DNA from: Argopecten irradians
Lineage: Eukaryota; Mollusca; Bivalvia; Pectinida; Pectinidae
DNA length: 64,000 nucleotides
Assembly (NCBI RefSeq): GCF_041381155.1
Contig: NC_091142.1
Span: 36,505,604-36,569,603, forward strand
Direction: 5' to 3'
In this document: piece after piece, positions 36,799 to 50,400 of the stretch
Numbering within the stretch: the first letter of the stretch is position 1
Layout: each line of letters starts with the position of its first letter
Notes under the pieces: generated by a model
Database searches by the model: none
What the model was told of the DNA's origin: nothing
The model's input: the letters and a program-made list of their open reading frames with translations, nothing else
Program-made: the position numbers and the translations under genes

Positions 36799-37803
36799 GT
36801 TAGTGACATATCATGTATATGAATAGTGTTTTAAATAGTTATTAAAACAAGATAATTTATCAAAATAATTACTTTAGCATTGTATCTTGATTTTCAAATG
36901 TTTTATTTGGGGAGTAAACAACTGAAATAAACAGTAATCAGTCTTTTTGAAATCTTCAGTTGCGCATTTTAATCCATATCATATTTTCTGTATTCCCTGG
37001 TTCGTCATGACCTACTGTCAATAATGTTTCAATTTTACAATGGTTTGAGACAGTTCAGTTATATTTGTGCATTTTTTGATATTTATATCATATTAAATTT
37101 TATACTAATTTTTGAATTGTGTATGTCTTTCTTCGCCAATTATAGTCTTTCAACGAATGTATTATCACAATTCACACGTATATAATTTCTTCTGAATTCA
37201 TACAACCAATACGCTCGTTTTAAGAAATATTGATTAAATATTTAATTGTAAATATAATTTCCATTGTCCCAAAATTCATTACATAAAAAGATCGGTCAGT
37301 GAATATGATAACTCGTGAGAGATTGTATATATAGTATAAACATTACTTTTACATGAAAACAGATTAGGGATGAAACAGAATATTACAGGTCATGAAAGTG
37401 ATAGAATACTTCACTTTATTTATATCCATTATTTTCAGTCACGGTGTTAAATTATTACAATCAGTTTCAGATATACATTTTGCAAAAGTGTTTAATCCTG
37501 ATCTTAACTTGATATAATTCCAAGTGTTAGCTCAATTCGTTATTACAACCATTTATACAATAACATTGCATTTTCTTGAAAGTCATTTCACACCCTTCCC
37601 AAAGACCTAGTTTTGGCGTTTTCGTTAATTCGTAAATGTGATTGAAACATTGTCATGGACGACGTTATATATCTCACAAACAATGGAAAAGTAATTCCGT
37701 GTGTGTGGAGTTCTTATTTTATCATTTGTCTGAATGTTGGATATTTTTTTATGTTTTTTACATACCATTGTTACCTTGTTATTGTTATCCATAATCCTTC
37801 CAT

Positions 37804-38327
37804 TTAAAGGGACAATTCAATCTAAGAGAACATTAAAATTTGTACATATATCGGGGAAAAACCCAGTTCTAATGGAAATTAGATCAGTCGGTTTTACTGT
37901 GATATGCCAGAAAATCGCATGGTGGTGAAATGCGTGTGAAATGTTCAAACTCGCTCGCTTCCCGTAGAGTAGTGTAACTTTTGTCTAGAACTGCTCAAAT
38001 CGCTCTGACATTAGTGTGTTTACCTTATGGTGAATTGTCTTACCTAAAATCATTTAATCACCTCCTCAGTGGTTATGAAGTTCATTTGTTTAACGTGCGT
38101 GACTTTTGCTCGGGTTTGGGTACAGCATACATATTGTACATTGTACCTGCTTAATAGGATTGATCAACGATTTGTAATTACAACGGTATAAATGAAAATA
38201 CTAAACTATGACGTGGAATTTGTCAATATGTTGTATGTTTCATAAAAAAAAGTAGAACAATACGTTCATGTTATATTTTGCGTCTTGGTTATGTAAAAGA
38301 ATTAGCTTGAGTGAATGGTCCCTTTAA
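37804..38327. mobile_element. MITE-like element, family C, 524 bp
   Basis: The ends are TTAAAGGGACAATTCA and TGAATGGTCCCTTTAA, a 16-bp inverted repeat with one mismatch, bounded by TTAA. There is no transposase frame. It is the only copy in the window. Confidence 0.65.
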
Positions 38328-38766
38328 CGACAATCACATCACTTAATAATATCTTAAAACAAATCCGAAAAAAATATAAACAAATAATCGCGTCCATTTA
38401 GACATGAAACCCCCTTTAACATCGAATCCCATTTACTCTGTAATGGGTATGACCATGTAATAATCTCTTAGGATGTATAAATACTAACTTGACATCAGGA
38501 GAATCCTCAGAAGATTTAAAGTAATAAATATCCACTGCTATCAATATATTGAAATTTCGTTTCATATCATGAAGGTTATACAGTAAAGCTTCCCTATTAA
38601 ATCCCCTTTTCGTCATTTTTGTTTTTTGTTTCTTCTAGATCTTCAATTTTCTATTCAACACATTTCAATAAAATTCAAATCAATTTTATTTTATAAAGAA
38701 CATAATGGCCATTCAGTCAATTTTCCCATCTAAATCTTTTTCGTCATTTAAATATTTTCTTGGTGA

Positions 38767-39149
38767 TTAATCTTCTGCTACGACACCTTCCATTAGCGAT
38801 TCGACACCACCGATCAATGGTTATTTTCATCTATTAATGCCAGAAGTAGCCAATTTAGAACTTTCCTTACGTAGCTAAAGTTACTTACACTACACTATTA
38901 CCGCTATTAAAGGTTTGCGTTTCTTATTTTACTTCAACATCAAAGTTTTTAAAATAATTCATTGAATCCCCAAAAACAATCAATGACACTATATGCCATA
39001 TATGGAATAAGGTTCTGATCGCATAGAAACTAAAAGCAAAACAAATTATATTTTTGTATGAGTTAGATATATATATATATATACGATTTAACTAACAATT
39101 ATTGTCCAAATAATTAGTGTTATGTATGATCCTTCGGCGACATCTTTAA
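38767..39149. mobile_element. MITE-like element, family B, copy 3 (degenerate)
   Basis: The interior aligns with the 3572 and 39391 copies (AAAGTTACTTAC, CACTATTACC, CACTATATGCCATATATGGAAT, AATTATTGTCCAAATAATTA). The right end, TTCGGCGACATCTTTAA, is recognisable; the left end is badly eroded. Confidence 0.55.
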
Positions 39150-39390
39150 AAATCAAATTTCGATTCATTGCAACAGAACTAAATATGTTAATTAATTTGT
39201 ATTTTTCTTGTATATATCATGTTGTCCCTTGTCTTTTACTTACTTTAATTGGTTCTTTTAAAAGACTTATTTGTATTATATCTCAATTCTTCTACATAAT
39301 CTATAGAAATCTGCTATTCAAATCACATACAGTTGTTTTCTTCAATGTTCCCATTCAAATAAATTATTAGTGAGTTATTTCATTAAGAGT

Positions 39391-39733
39391 TTAAAAATGC
39401 TCCAAAGCTGACAAATGGTACTTCAAAAACAGGGGCAGACGAATTAGTGTTCTTCTTCAGTTACAAAAGTTACTTACTTCACACTATTACCACCAAGTTT
39501 GAGCTTCCAATTTTATTTCTAGATAAAAATATTCAAAATGATTAATTGCATCACGAAAAAATTCCAAGGCATTATGTCCTATATGGAATGAAGTACAGTT
39601 TACGCATGCACCAAAATCAAAATAAATTATGTTGTACTATTTTTTGTGTTAAATTGACATATATATACACGTTCCGGTTATAGTTCCAATAATGGGTATC
39701 ATTTATGCTCTGTCGGCGTAGGAGCATCTTTAA
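39391..39733. mobile_element. MITE-like element, family B, copy 2
   Basis: The element starts TTAAAAATGCTCCAAAGC and ends GTAGGAGCATCTTTAA, with TTAA at both ends. Its interior matches the 3572 copy closely over CTGACAAATGGTA, TTCAGTTACAAAAGTTACTT and TCCTATATGGAATGAAGTAC. It sits 241 bp from copy 3 in the same orientation. Confidence 0.75.
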
Positions 39734-41475
39734 AGTAAGTTTACATTGCAAAGAACTATACTTTTGAAATGTGTTAATATGTCACAATATTTTTTCCGTT
39801 ACACAATTTCGGTGATTTTATCATTAAAATTAACCGGTAAACTGTTCTTTAAACTACTAAGTTATTATTCAAATAATTGCTATGATTTTTTTTTATAATA
39901 TACATTTTGTAAAATTTAACTTAATATTCAATATATAATGAATTATATTAATGTCGTAATTGTTTGAATATTATGACGTATGAAGCTTTATAAATAGATA
40001 TTTCCACCAACAAACAAACACCGTCAATTTACCTTCTGGCAACACTTTAGTAAAGTATTATTTGAATACAAGCATACGTGACAGCTGCGAGGTACATAAG
40101 TAATATAAGAGCCTACCACACTGTCTAAGGGTTTACTCTGATGACGTACACTTATAATTCAATTAAATGATACCAGCCAAAGGTAATAAGAGAATACATG
40201 GATACATCACGTGGTTTATACGTTCGAACACATATAATCGTATCGCTATGACTGTACAGACATAATTCAATATAGAGTCAATGATTAGTTACTTAGATAG
40301 CATTGTACTCCAGACTTTCCATAATATTACTGTGATTGTCGTATTCTGCCGTGGGCTATATACTGTGTTTACTTGTTCTAATATGCCACTGGGCCGGCCT
40401 TTTTATTGAAGAACAAAAATTGTTGATATTAAATACAACAGAATTATTCAATTTCTTTCGATAAGAAGTATTTATGATAATTATTATGGGGTAAGGAATT
40501 AATCCAAACCTTTTAGACAACTTAATTGTGGAACTTTCAAGGCAGTCTACTCCTTTATCAAGATACACATAAAACAAAGACGGTCACATGATATAGAATA
40601 ACATATAGGAAATACTTCTCATTATAGGTCTTAGTACAAAATTTCATAATTTTTACATTAACACTAACATCAATTTCCTAACATCAAGTCGTAATCTTTA
40701 CTACAATTGTATTCTTTCATTATAATAAATCTTATTCCCATGGATTCGCCTTTTTCCCGGACTATTTACTACAATGAAAACTGGGACGACTTGGGACTTT
40801 TTATTACATATTATTATACGCGGACGTTTTTCGAACATATCAGCCATTTTAATAGTTTTCTTTATAGCGTTCTCTTTACTATCCCAGCTAACCGTCGATA
40901 AATTCCACCTTCGGCTCCGCTCGCCCTTTCTTTTGTCTTCTTGCATTTTTATTGTTTATTCTATATGTGACCTTGCTTGCTTTATAAAAAGTGTGTCTTG
41001 ATAAAGGAGATACATCGTGTAAATTTGACAATTTATTTTGTATATTCGCATCCTACAACATACGTTTTAAAGAATTCGTGTTACAGGGAAAATACCGCAT
41101 ATGATAATAATTACTTATGTATTGCAGTTTTCGTTCCACTGACTAAAATCCTTGGGCAATTTATTTGTTATAATGTAAATGTTCATTTGCTGTGTTGTAT
41201 GTCTAAAGCTCCAACTATATCAAAGCGCATTGGCACATGTAGCAAATTTGTTTTCAGAGTTTTCACTAAATCCTTGACTGTAGAAGAAAGGAATATAAGG
41301 CTTCTTAGGCAAAATACAAGGCAGTTTCAAACGCCAAAGTGACAACAGAGCGGTATCATTCTAAAACAATTTTGATTATTTCAAACGAATGTCAGTTGAT
41401 TATCGGTATTCATATCTTCACATTTTTTATTAAAAAACTTATATATTGTAGGGGAGGAGATAAAATAATTCCTAA

Positions 41476-44400
41476 ATGACTAAAGAGGACCACAAACATT
41501 TTAAAATGAATGGGAATCCAGAAATAGCTGTCGAACAGACAACTCTGACCAGAACTACATCTCAACATGACATGAAGACTGAGTTTACAATGGTAAATAT
41601 CGCCTCGCCGAAAGAAGACGAGCCGAAATCTCCCAGGATGTCGGTAGCATCCAGTGTCTCTCAGGACTCGTCATTTCAGCTGACAATGGACGAACAGTCG
41701 AAAGTGGAGAGGGAGATGAGTAAGAAGGAAGTGCTAGATTTGTCACCGTCAAAAACAGTGGTAATATTTAAGTGGATTGTAACAATGGTGTTTGCTCTGA
41801 TTGGACTCGGCTGTCTTGTTGGTAGCAGTCTGTCGTTTATAGAGATAGCCGCTAGACTGCCAGGCGCTGATAATAAGGAATCGTGCTCTGCATTCTCCAC
41901 GATTCTTCTCATTCTGTTTGTCCCAAATGTGTTTAATCTTCTACGCTCGCTGTGGAATGGCTTGCGTCGCCATGATATGCCGTGGCCAAACAAAAAATCA
42001 ATCAACTGGGTAAGGTTTGCTTGTAAATAATCATTTTCAGCATCAAGCGTGTTTATAACCAAATATTATTATAAGTATATTGTTTTCTGGAAGTGTAATT
42101 TAAAATTCAAATCTTCGAAAATAATTGAATTCCAACTAATATTAGTCAAAAAGTATTTTGGTTTTGTTTTAAAATGGAACCTAATATGGTGTATTTGCAA
42201 AAATCATTATCACAAAAAGAGTTAAAAAGCATTTTACATTTTTTTTTCATTTCTAGAATCATTAGATAACTATATATCGTGTCCGTATTGTCCAAAGATG
42301 TCTTCTGTACACAATCAACTGGAATGTGATTTTATTTTTCAGATTTTCTTAACCGCAGTTTTGGAATCATTTGGCCTATGCGTCTTTGCATTCAAAATCT
42401 TTTCTCTTCACCTGTTTGGTGTAAACGGCTTACTTTTATCTACATCGCTTTTCTTTATCTTCCCCATGACGTATCTCTACAAGTGTAGAAATCTTTCCGA
42501 CAACCCGAGGTCGGTCAAAATCCTCTGCTTTGTCGCAATCGCCTTTCTGGTGTTTGGTTGTCTGCTGTCGTTAATTGGTGGATACACTTTTATGCTAAAA
42601 AACCTCAAAGATACCTGGTTGATCCCAACAGCGGTAGCTTGTCTTACATTAGTTTGGTCTCCTCTGGTGCAGAAACGATTGATAAATCTTAATGGAAGCA
42701 GTGGAAAACAAGAAGAGGAAGAACCGAACTCACCTCTTCATGACGTAACGGACAAAGGGGATCTTTTGGTAACTAAGCGACCACAGGCCTGCTGGAAATC
42801 TGCCATATTTCTCTCAGCCTGTCGTATGCCTTGCATCGTTGGATTTTCCCTACTGTTACATTTCGTTGACAGTGACAAATATAAAAACGCTGATGCCATT
42901 GACTCATTCCGTGCGTCTTTGGACTGGCATTTCGAACATATCGAACCAAGAATGTTGATTACAAATCTTATGTGTACGTTTGGAGGGTATTTTATCACGT
43001 CGATTGCCTGTCGTATTACAATGCAAAGGGGAGCATTTGTACTACCTCTGCTATTTGCTAGTCCGATAGTATTTTCAATTCTCTCAGTCGAGACAGCATG
43101 CAAGAAAATAACAAGCATCCTGCATCCAGATAACTTGCACATGTGTCAGAACGAGAAGCTGATGTTTAACATTCCGGCCATCGTCTGTGTTTTCATCGCT
43201 CTGAGTATCTCACTCGGATGGATTATCTGGACGACAAACACCATTGTCCTGTGTACGGAGGCAGAGGTAACTCCCATTTTATACCACACTGTAGTTTGCA
43301 TTTGCAGGTAGATATTGATTGTGACGTCATGTGTTTGCAAGTATAACGTCAGATGTTTTGAAGGAAACGACATGAAGAATTGCGCTCACAAAATAATGAC
43401 GTTACAATGGATATCTACCCGCAATCGAGCTCACTCTATAATATGCAAAGATTGAATAAGGATGCGAAAGTTAAGAAATATCAGTTTTTTAAACACAGTG
43501 TTCAAAGGAAGTGGTAGCTGATCACGGCTTGTTCATCAAATTCGATGGTCGATCTGTGTGTCGACCAAACAAATACCAGAAACCATTATACACAGAATCA
43601 GTAAGCTTCAATTAAAGCAGTTATGAGCCCGATCGTGTTCAAATGGTTTGATCGGTCGAGGAGCTCGATAGGCTCAATAAACCTAGTCTTTTTGATTCAC
43701 CTAAAGTATGCTACTATGTCGCTAAAATGCTATTCTCTTTCCCTTTCAAGATAAATTCAGTTGGAGCTGAGAAAATTAAAAAAAAGTAAAACTGTAATCA
43801 TGTTTGATAATTAATACATATTGACAGATTATTTAAAGTTGTTTGCATCGTTCTACCCGATAGATCTTTTGGTTACCAACATTTTCCGGAATTCTACTGA
43901 TGGAGTGGTTGCTACTCTCTAGACGTAATCGACTTACAGAACAACGGGAAACTCCTACGTGTGTGGCCAAGAAAATCAAAGTTTACATTTGTACAACCAT
44001 GTACAGAGAGGTACATTTATCATATTATTAGAAACGACGAATTATTATATGTTTTCAAAACATTTATTTATTGTTATGAAGAAAGGATACGATACAAGTA
44101 TGGCTATACCATAGTAAATGATTTAATCGATCCATCAAGTACCTATATCATTTCATGGGAAAGAGCATTTCACCTACTTACATAATCTAAAGGTATATCA
44201 ATAAAATTGATGGACTTTTTCTGCCACAATATTGAAAACAATGGATAATAACCTGAGCTGTTTTCAAATACACTATTGCACATACAATGACATCGAGAAT
44301 GTTTGTTACAGTAAAACCTATCGACCACTATTTTGGGGTACCTTATTACATGTTAATCTGTTCAAATTACAGACGAGAAATGAAATGAAACAGCTACTGA

Positions 44401-47400
44401 AGTCCATCAACCGGATCCAGAAAACGTACTCCGACAAGTATTACGAGTCTCACGTTTTCTTTGATGGCGGTGTTAAGGATCGAACACCGACAGATTTCGC
44501 TCTTCAACTCATCAGTCTGCTACCAGATACCTTAGGTAAGTATGTCGTCAGAAGGTTTGGGCAAAAATGAGGAAAAAATACCGTTTTCATATGCTTATAA
44601 CAACCTACGTTACAAAAACGACGCTATTTGTAATATTATAAGATAACGAAATTTATTTTTAGCAAATTAAACTACCGATTAAAAGTAAAATAGGATTTTA
44701 TGCGAAATCAATCGGTCTGCATTGACAGATTAACATAAGGCTATACTCGTGTTTACATGTAGGCTCCTGTTATTGGGACCAGATAATATGAATACAGTAA
44801 AACCGAGTTATACCGCACCTTCTGTTTCGATATATCGAGTTAAGCGGTATGTCGCGTTTGGCGGTATATCGGATTTGTCGTTAGAATCTCAACATTATCA
44901 TATGCACGTAACGCTGTGTCCGTATGACAATGAACAAATAACTTAAAACCGTACTCTCTGTCAAAAACATTACATTTTTCAGAAAATTTTCAAATCGAAC
45001 TTGATGATTATTGAAAACTGAATATTTGGTTTGATCAATCAATGTCTCGTCGCAAAATAATTAGGTAAACACATAATAGTGCTAACACATATATCTCTAT
45101 TTTCCAATATACGAAAGGAGCAATTTTCTAAAGCCGATAGGTCTTTAATGTAGTTGTATCCATCATGAGATGTTTGACAGCTTTCCTAACTTGAAATAAA
45201 TTGTTTAAGGCTGTGACATCAAGAGCTGTAACAGGTTTATGACGCCCTATGGGATGAAGCTTACCTGGGAACTCTCCACAGGGGAGCCAGGCCTACATAC
45301 AGATCTACTCAACTCCCGCAAAATGAAGTTTGCTATCCACCTCAAGGACAACAGAAAGGTATTATCGTTCATTCTCCATACCTACGGATGCATCGGTGTT
45401 AATCTTATACAATACTCTCATGTCGTCCGGGGCTGTATTACATGGCTAACTTTACAATACTCTCATGTCGTCCGACGCTGTATTACATGGCTAACTTTAC
45501 AATACTCTCATGTCGTCCGACGCTGTATTACAAGGCTAACTTTACAATACTCTCATGTCGTCCGAGGCAGTATTATATGGCTAACTTTACAATACTCTCA
45601 TGTCGTCCGACGCTGTATTACAAGGCTAACTTTACAATACTCTCATGTCGTCCGAGGCTGTATTACATGGCTAACTTTACAATACTCTCATGTCGTCCGA
45701 GGCAGTATTACATGGCTAACTTTACAATACTCTCATATCGTCCGACGCTGTATTACATGGCTAACTTTACAATACTCTCATGTCGTCCGAGGCAGTATTA
45801 TATGGCTAACTTTACAATACTCTCATGTCGTCCGACGCTGTATTACAAGGCTAACTTTACAATACTCTCATGTCGTCCGACGCTGTATTACAAGGCTAAC
45901 TTTACAATACTCTCATGTCGTCCGAGGCTGTATTACATGGCTAACTTTACAATACTCTCATGTTGTCCGACGCTGTATTACAAGGCTAACTTTACAATAC
46001 TCTCATGTCGTCCGACGCTGTATTACAAGGCTAACTTTACAATACTCTCATGTCGTCCGAGGCAGTATTATATGGCTAACTTTACAATACTCTCATGTCG
46101 TCCGACGCTGTATTACAAGGCTAACTTTACAATACTCTCATGTCGTCCGAGGCAGTATTACATGGCTAACTTTACAATACTCTCATGTCGTCCGACGCTG
46201 TATTACAAGGCTAACTTTACAATACTCTCATGTCGTCCGAGGCTGTATTACATGGCTAACTTTACAATACTCTCATGTCGTCCGACGCTGTATTACAAGG
46301 CTAACTTTACAATACTCTCATATCGTCCGACGCTGTATTACATGGCTAACTTTACAATACTCTCATGTCGTCCGACGCTGTATTACAAGGCTAACTTTAC
46401 AATACTCTCATGTCGTCCGAGGCAGTATTATATGGCTAACTTTACAATACTCTCATGTCGTCCGAGGCTGTATTACAAGGCTAACTTTACAATACTCTCA
46501 TGTCGTCCGAGGCCGTATTACATGGCTAACTTTACAATACTCTCATGTCGTCCGAGGCCGTATTACATGGCTAACTTTACAATACCCTCATGTCGTCCGA
46601 GACTGTATTACAAGGCTAACTTTACAATACTCTCATGTCGTCCGAGGCTGTATTACATGGCTAACTTTACAATACTCTCATGTCGTCCGAGACTGTATTA
46701 CATGGCTAACTTTACAATACTCTCATGACGTCCGAGGCTGTATTACATGGACAACTTTACAATACTCTCATGTCGTCCGAGACTGTATTACATGGCTAAC
46801 TTTACAATACTCTCATGTCGTCCGAGACTGTATTACATGGCTAACTTTACCATACTCTTATGTCGTCCGAGGCTGTATTACATGGCTAACTTTACAATAC
46901 TCTCATGTCGTCCGAGACTGTATTACATGGCTAACTTTACCATACTCTTATGTCGTCCGAGACTGTATTACATGGCTAACTTTACAATACTCTCATGTCG
47001 TCCGAGACTGTATTACATGGCTAACTTTACCATACTCTTATGTCGTCCGAGGCTGTATTACATGGCTAACTTTACAATACTCTCATGTCGTCCGAGGCTG
47101 TATTACATGGACAACTTTACAATACTCTCATGTCGTCCGAGGCTGTATTACAAGGCTAACTTTACAATACTCTCATGTCGTCCGAGGCAGTATTACAAGG
47201 CTAACTTTACAATACTCTCATGTCGTCCGACTCTATATTACAAGGCTAACTTTACAATACTCTCATGTCGTCCGAGGCAGTATTACAAGGCTAACTTTAC
47301 AATACTCTCATGTCGTCCGACTCTATATTACAAGGCTAACTTTACAATACTCTCATGTCGTCCGAGGCAGTATTACAAGGCTAACTTTACAATACTCTCA

Positions 47401-50400
47401 TGTCGTCCGACTCTATATTACAAGGCTAACTTTACAATACTCTCATGTCGTCCGAGGCTGTATTACATGGCTAACTTTACAATACTCTCATGTCGTCCGA
47501 GGCTGTATTACAAGGCTAACTTTACAATACTCTCATGTCGTCCGACGCTGTATTACATGGCTAACTTTACAATACTCTCATGTCGTCCGAGACTGTATTA
47601 CATGGCTAACTTTACAATACTCTCATGTCGTCCGACGCTGTATTACATGGCTAACTTTACAATACTCTCATGTCGTCCGAGCTGTATTACATGGCTAACT
47701 TTACAATACTCTCATGTCGTCCGAGGCTGTATTACATGGCTAACTTTACAATACTCTCATGTCGTCCGAGCTGTATTACATGGCTAACTTTACAATACTC
47801 TCATGTCGTCCGGCTGTATTACATGGCTAACTTTACAATACTCTCATGTCGTCTGAGACTGTATTACATGGCTAACTTTACAATACAATCATGTCGTCTG
47901 AGGCTGTATTACATGGCTACCCTTGCAATACACTCATGTCGTCCGAGGCTGTATTACATGGCTAACTTTACAATACTCTCATGTCGTCCGAGGCTGTATT
48001 ACATGGCTAACTTTACAATACTCTCATGTCGTCCGAGGCTGTATTACATGGACAACTTTACAATACTCTCATGTCGTCCGAGGCTGTATTACAAGGCTAA
48101 CTTTACAATACTCTCATGTCGTCCGAGGCAGTATTACAAGGCTAACTTTACAATACTCTCATGTCGTCCGACTCCTATATTACAAGGCTAACTTTACAAT
48201 ACTCTCATGTCGTCCGAGGCAGTATTACAAGGCTAACTTTACAATACTCTCATGTCGTCCGACTCTATATTACAAGGCTAACTTTACAATACTCTCATGT
48301 CGTCCGAGGCAGTATTACAAGGCTAACTTTACAATACTCTCATGTCGTCCGACTCTATATTACAAGGCTAACTTTACAATACTCTCATGTCGTCCGACGC
48401 TGTATTACAAGGCTAACTTTACAATACTCTCATGTCGTCCGAGGCAGTATTACAAGGCTAACTTTACAATACTCTCATGTCGTCCGACGCTGTATTACAT
48501 GGCTAACTTTACAATACTCTCATGTCGTCCGAGACTGTATTACATGGCTAACTTTACAATACTCTCATGTCGTCCGACGCTGTATTACATGGCTAACTTT
48601 ACAATACTCTCATGTCGTCCGAGGCTGTATTACAAGGCTAACTTTACAATACTCTCATGTCGTCCGAGGCTGTATTACATGGCTAACTTTACAATACTCT
48701 CATGTCGTCCGACGCTGTATTACATGGACAACTTTACAATACTCTCATGTCGTCCGACGCTGTATTACATGGCTAACTTTACAATACTCTCATGTCGTCC
48801 GAGGCTGTATTACATGGCTAACTTTACAATACTCTCATGTCGTCCGAGGCCGTATTACATGGCTACCATGCAAAATAATCGCTTGTTTAGGAACTGATTT
48901 GCATTTGCGGTTTTCTTAGAACTCATATCGAGATATATGTAATAATTCTAATACACGGGAACGTTTATATATGAGAGAAAAAGGCTGTTTTAATGTGGAT
49001 AAGAAGGATAGGGGTAGTCTACGTCTGGGTTTATGAAAAGAAACCTGTTGTGAAAAAAATGTAATACTCTTAAACATTATTTTAAAGGGAATTTATTTTT
49101 TCTTTCCCATTTTGACTTATGAATTATATAATCAATTTCATCTGTCAACATCATACTTCTATAATGCATAATTTCGAAAAGCACAGGATATGTTATTCAA
49201 GTCTATTAAAATGTACAGAGGCTCTTTGTTTGTTTACATGTTTATTCAATTATCTATTTATTTTTCTCTTTACTAAGGTTAAGAACAAAAAGCGCTGGAG
49301 CCAGATCATGTACATGTCGTATGTTCTTGATTATCTTGTCAAACACAACAACGATTCTTCAGGAAATAACGAAGGTACAGATATTATACATATCACCCGC
49401 TCATGCTACAAGCTGAAAAAGTTAATATATTCTTAGTATGTCATGGAAGCATATGTTGACCGTTAAAGTTTGTACTTTGTACTCATTATTGAAAATACAA
49501 TATCAATCAATATTGCCGTTGATTCCATTTTCTATAATATACATTTGAAAGATTCTGTTTATTATTAGTTTACTAGCTTTTTTCTAACTATCACGACGCT
49601 GAAATAAATAAGATCAACTATAAATTGTATAACTTTGAAGGCCATTTTTGTTTGCTTTCAGTCGACGATTATAACGCCTTTATTCTGACAACCGACGCCG
49701 ACGTCGACTTTACGCCTAATTCTGTCGACGCCCTACTTGATCTGATGATATGTGACAACACCGTGGGCGCCGTCTGCGCGCGCACGCATCCGGTCGGATT
49801 TGGTCCTTTGGTCTGGTACCAGAAATTCGAATATGCTATCGGCCATTGGTTTCAGAAGGTATTATCAATTCACTCTCTTTTCTATATAAGATATAATTTC
49901 AATTAACTTTGGTTTCTTGGTTTGGCTACGCAAATGGGTTTTTTTATTACAAACTATATCAGAATTCTTTTATACAGTTTCACACGTAATTTTACACCAT
50001 TGTCATGTCTTTGATAGATATAACAATAGAAATTTAGCTTCATCGTTACATACTCAATCAATAACAAACAATCATTATACGATACTCCAAATATCGGCGA
50101 TACTAATAACTACAGATTTTGATTTTAGTGGTTTATTTAATGTAGTCAATCAATTAATGTTGCCTAGGTCCATTATCTTGTGTGTCTGTATCATTGTTTG
50201 TTAGGTGAGGGTTTTCTATAAGATGTAATCACTTTTGCCAGATACGTTTGTCTTTCGTTTTTATAAAAATATACCTAGACTATAAAATGCTACAATAATC
50301 ATGAATATTGTGCTGATATATCGTATCATATTTATAATAAAAACACAATTACATACTTTTCGGGATCAAAACATGTTATTAATTAATTTGCAATAGCTAT

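Larger units (their letters stand above)
36799..41451 (+). other. possible first intron or upstream region of chitin synthase
   Basis: No coding exon is recognised. The stretch contains three inverted-repeat elements (37804, 38767 and 39391). A pyrimidine-poor acceptor, TATTGTAG, at 41451 lies 24 bases ahead of the start codon. Frames at 40701-41342 have no recognisable motif. Confidence 0.35.

Noticed and set aside
41676..42062. Minus-strand open frame over the first chitin synthase exon
   Set aside because: Antisense shadow of a well-supported coding exon.
44790..44900. Possible pogo/Tigger-like terminal repeat (ACAGTAAAACCGAGTTATAC)
   Set aside because: Only one end is visible and no partner inverted repeat was found within the intron.
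45239..47698. An 819-codon open frame of 15-residue repeats as a repeat-protein gene
   Set aside because: Its first 40 codons are a chitin synthase exon and the rest is intronic minisatellite. The next exon at 49278 continues the enzyme in frame, so the long frame follows from a 45-bp period.
49119..49436. A separate small gene starting at 49119
   Set aside because: Only 49278-49374 is coding, as a chitin synthase exon (KNKKRWSQIMYMSYVLDYL). The rest is read-through into introns.
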